Source of the DNA: DATCVR01 sp036566745
Lineage (GTDB): Bacteria; Actinomycetota; Actinomycetes; Jiangellales; Jiangellaceae
Direction of reading: 5' to 3'
DNA length: 9,065 bases
NCBI GenBank assembly: GCA_036566745.1
Contig: DATCVR010000066.1
Location: 1 to 9,065, forward strand
This document shows, piece by piece, positions 6,996-9,065 of this stretch (the first letter of the stretch is position 1; every line of letters starts with the position of its first letter). Position numbers and translations under genes: made by a program. The notes beneath the pieces were generated by a model that saw nothing but the letters and a program-made list of their open reading frames with translations, was not told the DNA's origin and did no database searches.

Positions 6996-7598
6996 TCAGT
7001 CGCGTGGCCGCAGGCCGTCCAGCACCCCGTCGACGAACTGCTCGATCAGCTCACGAGTGAGGTCGTCCTCGGGGTGCTGTAGCGACCAGTGCATCTGCGG
7101 TGCCGTGACCAGGTCGATCATGAACTCGACGTCGAGGTCGGCGCGCAGCTCGCCACGCTGGGCCGCGCGGTCGAGCACGCCGCGGATGACGTCGCGCCGG
7201 GGCTTGATGACGGCCTGCCGGTACCGCTCCATGAGCGCGGGGTGACGGCTCATCTCGCCGACGAAGCAGGCGTAGAGCTTGCGCCGCCGCGCGGACTCAC
7301 GGCCGCGCGCGGCGGCGTCGCCGAGCTCGATGAGATCGTCCCGCAACGTCTCCCCGTGGGGCTGGGGCGGCGGACCCTTCAGGGCCACCATGGCGTCGCA
7401 GATCAGGCTCTCCTTGTCGGACCAGCGCCGGTAGATCGTCGTCTTGCCGACGCCGGCACGCGAGGCGATGCTCTCGATCGACATCGCTCCGACACCTACC
7501 TCGGCGAGGAGGTCGAGCGTCGCCTCGATGATCGCCTTGTCGGCGTCCTCGCTGCGCGGGCGCCCGCTCTTCTTCTCTACCTGCGTGATCTCTGTCAT
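6996..7598 (-). CDS. TetR-family transcriptional regulator
   Basis: A 200-residue repressor-type protein of normal TetR length. The N-terminal helix-turn-helix is clear: IIEATLDLLAEVGVGAMSIESIASRAGVGKTTIYRRWSDKESLI at about residues 23-66, including the family hallmark GVGKTTIYRRW. The rest is a helical ligand-binding and dimerisation domain (ARRRKLYACFVGEMSRHPALMERYRQ, then RRDVIRGVLDRAAQRGELRADLD). This resembles the TetR_C type common next to actinobacterial exporters. It lies 40 bases downstream of the exporter gene on the same strand, so the two probably share a transcript and this protein probably controls the exporter. The ATG at 7598-7596 has only a weak purine stretch (GTGAG) upstream. 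The operator would lie before the exporter gene, outside the window. The ligand is unknown. Confidence 0.93.
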   Translation of the reverse strand: MTEITQVEKKSGRPRSEDADKAIIEATLDLLAEVGVGAMSIESIASRAGVGKTTIYRRWSDKESLICDAMVALKGPPPQPHGETLRDDLIELGDAAARGRESARRRKLYACFVGEMSRHPALMERYRQAVIKPRRDVIRGVLDRAAQRGELRADLDVEFMIDLVTAPQMHWSLQHPEDDLTRELIEQFVDGVLDGLRPRD

Positions 7599-7617
7599 CT
7601 CACGTCACATTCTGACC

Positions 7618-7640
7618 AACTCGGTGCCGGATCACCAGTT
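7618..7640. repeat. Inverted repeat over the exporter stop codon and exporter-TetR gap
   Basis: AACTCGGTG (7618-7626) and CACCAGTT (7633-7640) pair over eight positions with one bulged C at 7622 and a 6-base loop (CCGGAT). It covers the first two bases of the minus-strand TAA of the exporter and half of the 40-base gap to the TetR start. In RNA it may be a weak terminator or a processing hairpin that lowers TetR expression relative to the exporter; as DNA it could be a regulator site. Confidence 0.35.
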
Positions 7641-9065
7641 AGACGGTCGCGGGCTCCTCGGACGGTCGGGTCTCGTCGACCGGCGGCGGGCCGGCCTGCG
7701 GCGAGGTCTTGCCCGGCATGAACCGCAGCGCCACCACCACGCTGAGCGCGGCCACCACAGCGCCGAGCAGGGCCACGACGTGCACGCCGTCGACGAAGGC
7801 GGCGAACGCCGGGCCACGCACCGCGTCGGTGATGCCGGCCCGCTCGGCGACGGCCATCGTCGAGCCCAGCGACTCCACGGCGGCGTCGTGCAGACCGTCC
7901 GGGAGGGAGCTGAGCGAGTCCTCGACGCCGGAGCGGTAACGCGCCGACAGCACGGCTCCGAGGACCGCCACGCCGAGCGCTCCGCCGACCTGTCGCATCG
8001 TGTTGTTGACCGCCGATCCGACTCCGGCCTTCTCCCGCGGTACCGACGACATGACGGCGGTGGTGGCCGGCGGCATCACGTTGGCCATGCCCGCGCCCTG
8101 GATGAAGAACACCAGCTCGAGGAACCACAGGGGCGTGTCGGCGTCGACCACCGCCATGGCGGCGAGGCTGAGCGTGACCAGGCCGAGCCCGGTCGAGGTC
8201 ACCGCGCGAATGCCGAAACGCTGCACCATCGTCGACGAGAGTGGCGAGAACGCCAGCTGAGCCAGGGCGAACGGCAGGAACAGCAGGCCGGTCTGCAGCG
8301 GCGTGTACCCGCGAACGATCTGCCAGTAGAACGTCATGAAGAAGAAGACGCCCATCATGGCGAAGAAGGCCATCCCGATGGCCGTGACCGACGCCGAGAA
8401 GGTGCGGTTGCGGAAGAGGCTGACGTCGAGCGCGGGATGGTCGCTGCGCGCCTCGAACCAGACGAAGAGCGCGAGGACGGCGATGCCGCCGGCGGTGGAC
8501 GCCCACACGACCGGGTCGGCGAACGACGCCCGCTCGCCGGCCTCGATGATCCCGTAGACCAGCAGGGTGAGGCCGACAATCGACAAGCCCACGCCGATCG
8601 GGTCGAGGCGCGACGGGCGCGGGTCACGCGACTCCGGCACGATCCACGCGATGAGCGCCAGGCCGATCACGATCACCGGCACGTTGATGAGGAACACCGA
8701 GCCCCACCAGAACTGCTCCAGTAGCGCACCGCCCAGCACCGGGCCGAGCACGACCGCGATACCGACGGAGGCCACCCAGATGCCGATGGCGCGACCGCGC
8801 TCCTCGGGGGCGAAGACGTTGCTGATGATCGCCAGCGTCGAGGGCATCACGGCAGCGGCGCCGAGGCCCATGAACGCCCGGGCCGCGATGAGCTGTTCGG
8901 GCGAGCCGGCATAGGCCGACACCGCCGAGGCCACCCCGAAGAGGATCAGGCCGATGACGAGCATCCGCCTGCGGCCGAACCGGTCACCCAGCAGCCCGAA
9001 GGTGAACAGCAGGCCGGCGAAGACGAGCGTGTAGGAGTTGATCGACCAGGCCAGCTCGCTCTGAG
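7639..9065 (-). CDS. MFS drug exporter, DHA2 (EmrB/QacA) family, N-terminus cut by window edge
   Basis: The last 474 residues of a proton-driven multidrug efflux protein are visible. The frame stays open upstream of the internal Met at 8964 to the window end (QSELAWSINSYTLVFAGLLF), so the true start lies outside, probably some 20-60 residues away. Motif A after TM2 is seen as GLLGDRFGRRR. The antiporter motif C appears as VGIAVVLGPVLGG and is followed by a WWGSVFLINVPV segment typical of DHA2 proteins. Many further hydrophobic segments follow, consistent with the 14-helix layout, and the tail is hydrophilic and Pro/Glu-rich (GPPPVDETRPSEEPATV). The TetR gene follows in the same direction after 40 bases, a standard exporter-regulator operon. 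DHA2 members export varied lipophilic drugs, dyes or a producer's own antibiotic; the substrate here is not predictable. Confidence 0.94.
   Translation of the reverse strand, partial: QSELAWSINSYTLVFAGLLFTFGLLGDRFGRRRMLVIGLILFGVASAVSAYAGSPEQLIAARAFMGLGAAAVMPSTLAIISNVFAPEERGRAIGIWVASVGIAVVLGPVLGGALLEQFWWGSVFLINVPVIVIGLALIAWIVPESRDPRPSRLDPIGVGLSIVGLTLLVYGIIEAGERASFADPVVWASTAGGIAVLALFVWFEARSDHPALDVSLFRNRTFSASVTAIGMAFFAMMGVFFFMTFYWQIVRGYTPLQTGLLFLPFALAQLAFSPLSSTMVQRFGIRAVTSTGLGLVTLSLAAMAVVDADTPLWFLELVFFIQGAGMANVMPPATTAVMSSVPREKAGVGSAVNNTMRQVGGALGVAVLGAVLSARYRSGVEDSLSSLPDGLHDAAVESLGSTMAVAERAGITDAVRGPAFAAFVDGVHVVALLGAVVAALSVVVALRFMPGKTSPQAGPPPVDETRPSEEPATV

Overview
The window is high-GC bacterial DNA with dense coding and actinobacterial gene families. 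These include a Streptomyces-like topoisomerase IV/gyrase A paralogue, a luciferase-like (F420- or FMN-type) oxidoreductase, a secreted HNH (GmrSD_C/DUF1524-like) protein and a DHA2 drug exporter with a TetR regulator. Candidate leaderless promoters (a TANNNT-like -10 box six bases before the start codon) also fit. I place it in Actinomycetota; the class cannot be settled from the sequence alone.

Layout, left to right. (1) 1-1546: the 3' end of an OmpR-type response regulator followed by its sensor histidine kinase. (2) 1576-2463: a luciferase-like oxidoreductase with its own candidate leaderless promoter. (3) 2473-2916 (minus): a MarR regulator that resembles the one-cysteine peroxide sensor OhrR and converges on the oxidoreductase. 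(4) 2917-3039: a divergent control region with a 14-bp palindrome, GTTAGTGTACTAAC, which is a good MarR operator candidate. (5) 3040-3288: a small basic protein with a CPxCG...C zinc-ribbon-like tail, transcribed away from the MarR gene. (6) 3391-4070: a gene for a secreted HNH endonuclease-like protein, apparently broken by one frameshift and one in-frame TAG although its catalytic motif is intact. (7) 4098-4125: a strong hairpin, then 4148-6616: the topoisomerase A subunit. (8) 6710-6967: a small putative lipoprotein of unknown function. (9) 6996-9065 (minus): a TetR regulator and the DHA2-family MFS exporter upstream of it in one operon; the exporter is cut by the right edge.

How the parts fit: most of this is ordinary actinobacterial chromosome. 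The parts that merit a second look are the OhrR-like regulator with no ohr gene next to it, whose apparent target is an uncharacterised small zinc-ribbon protein, and the doubly damaged HNH gene. I see no clear new multi-gene system, transposon, CRISPR array or RNA gene.
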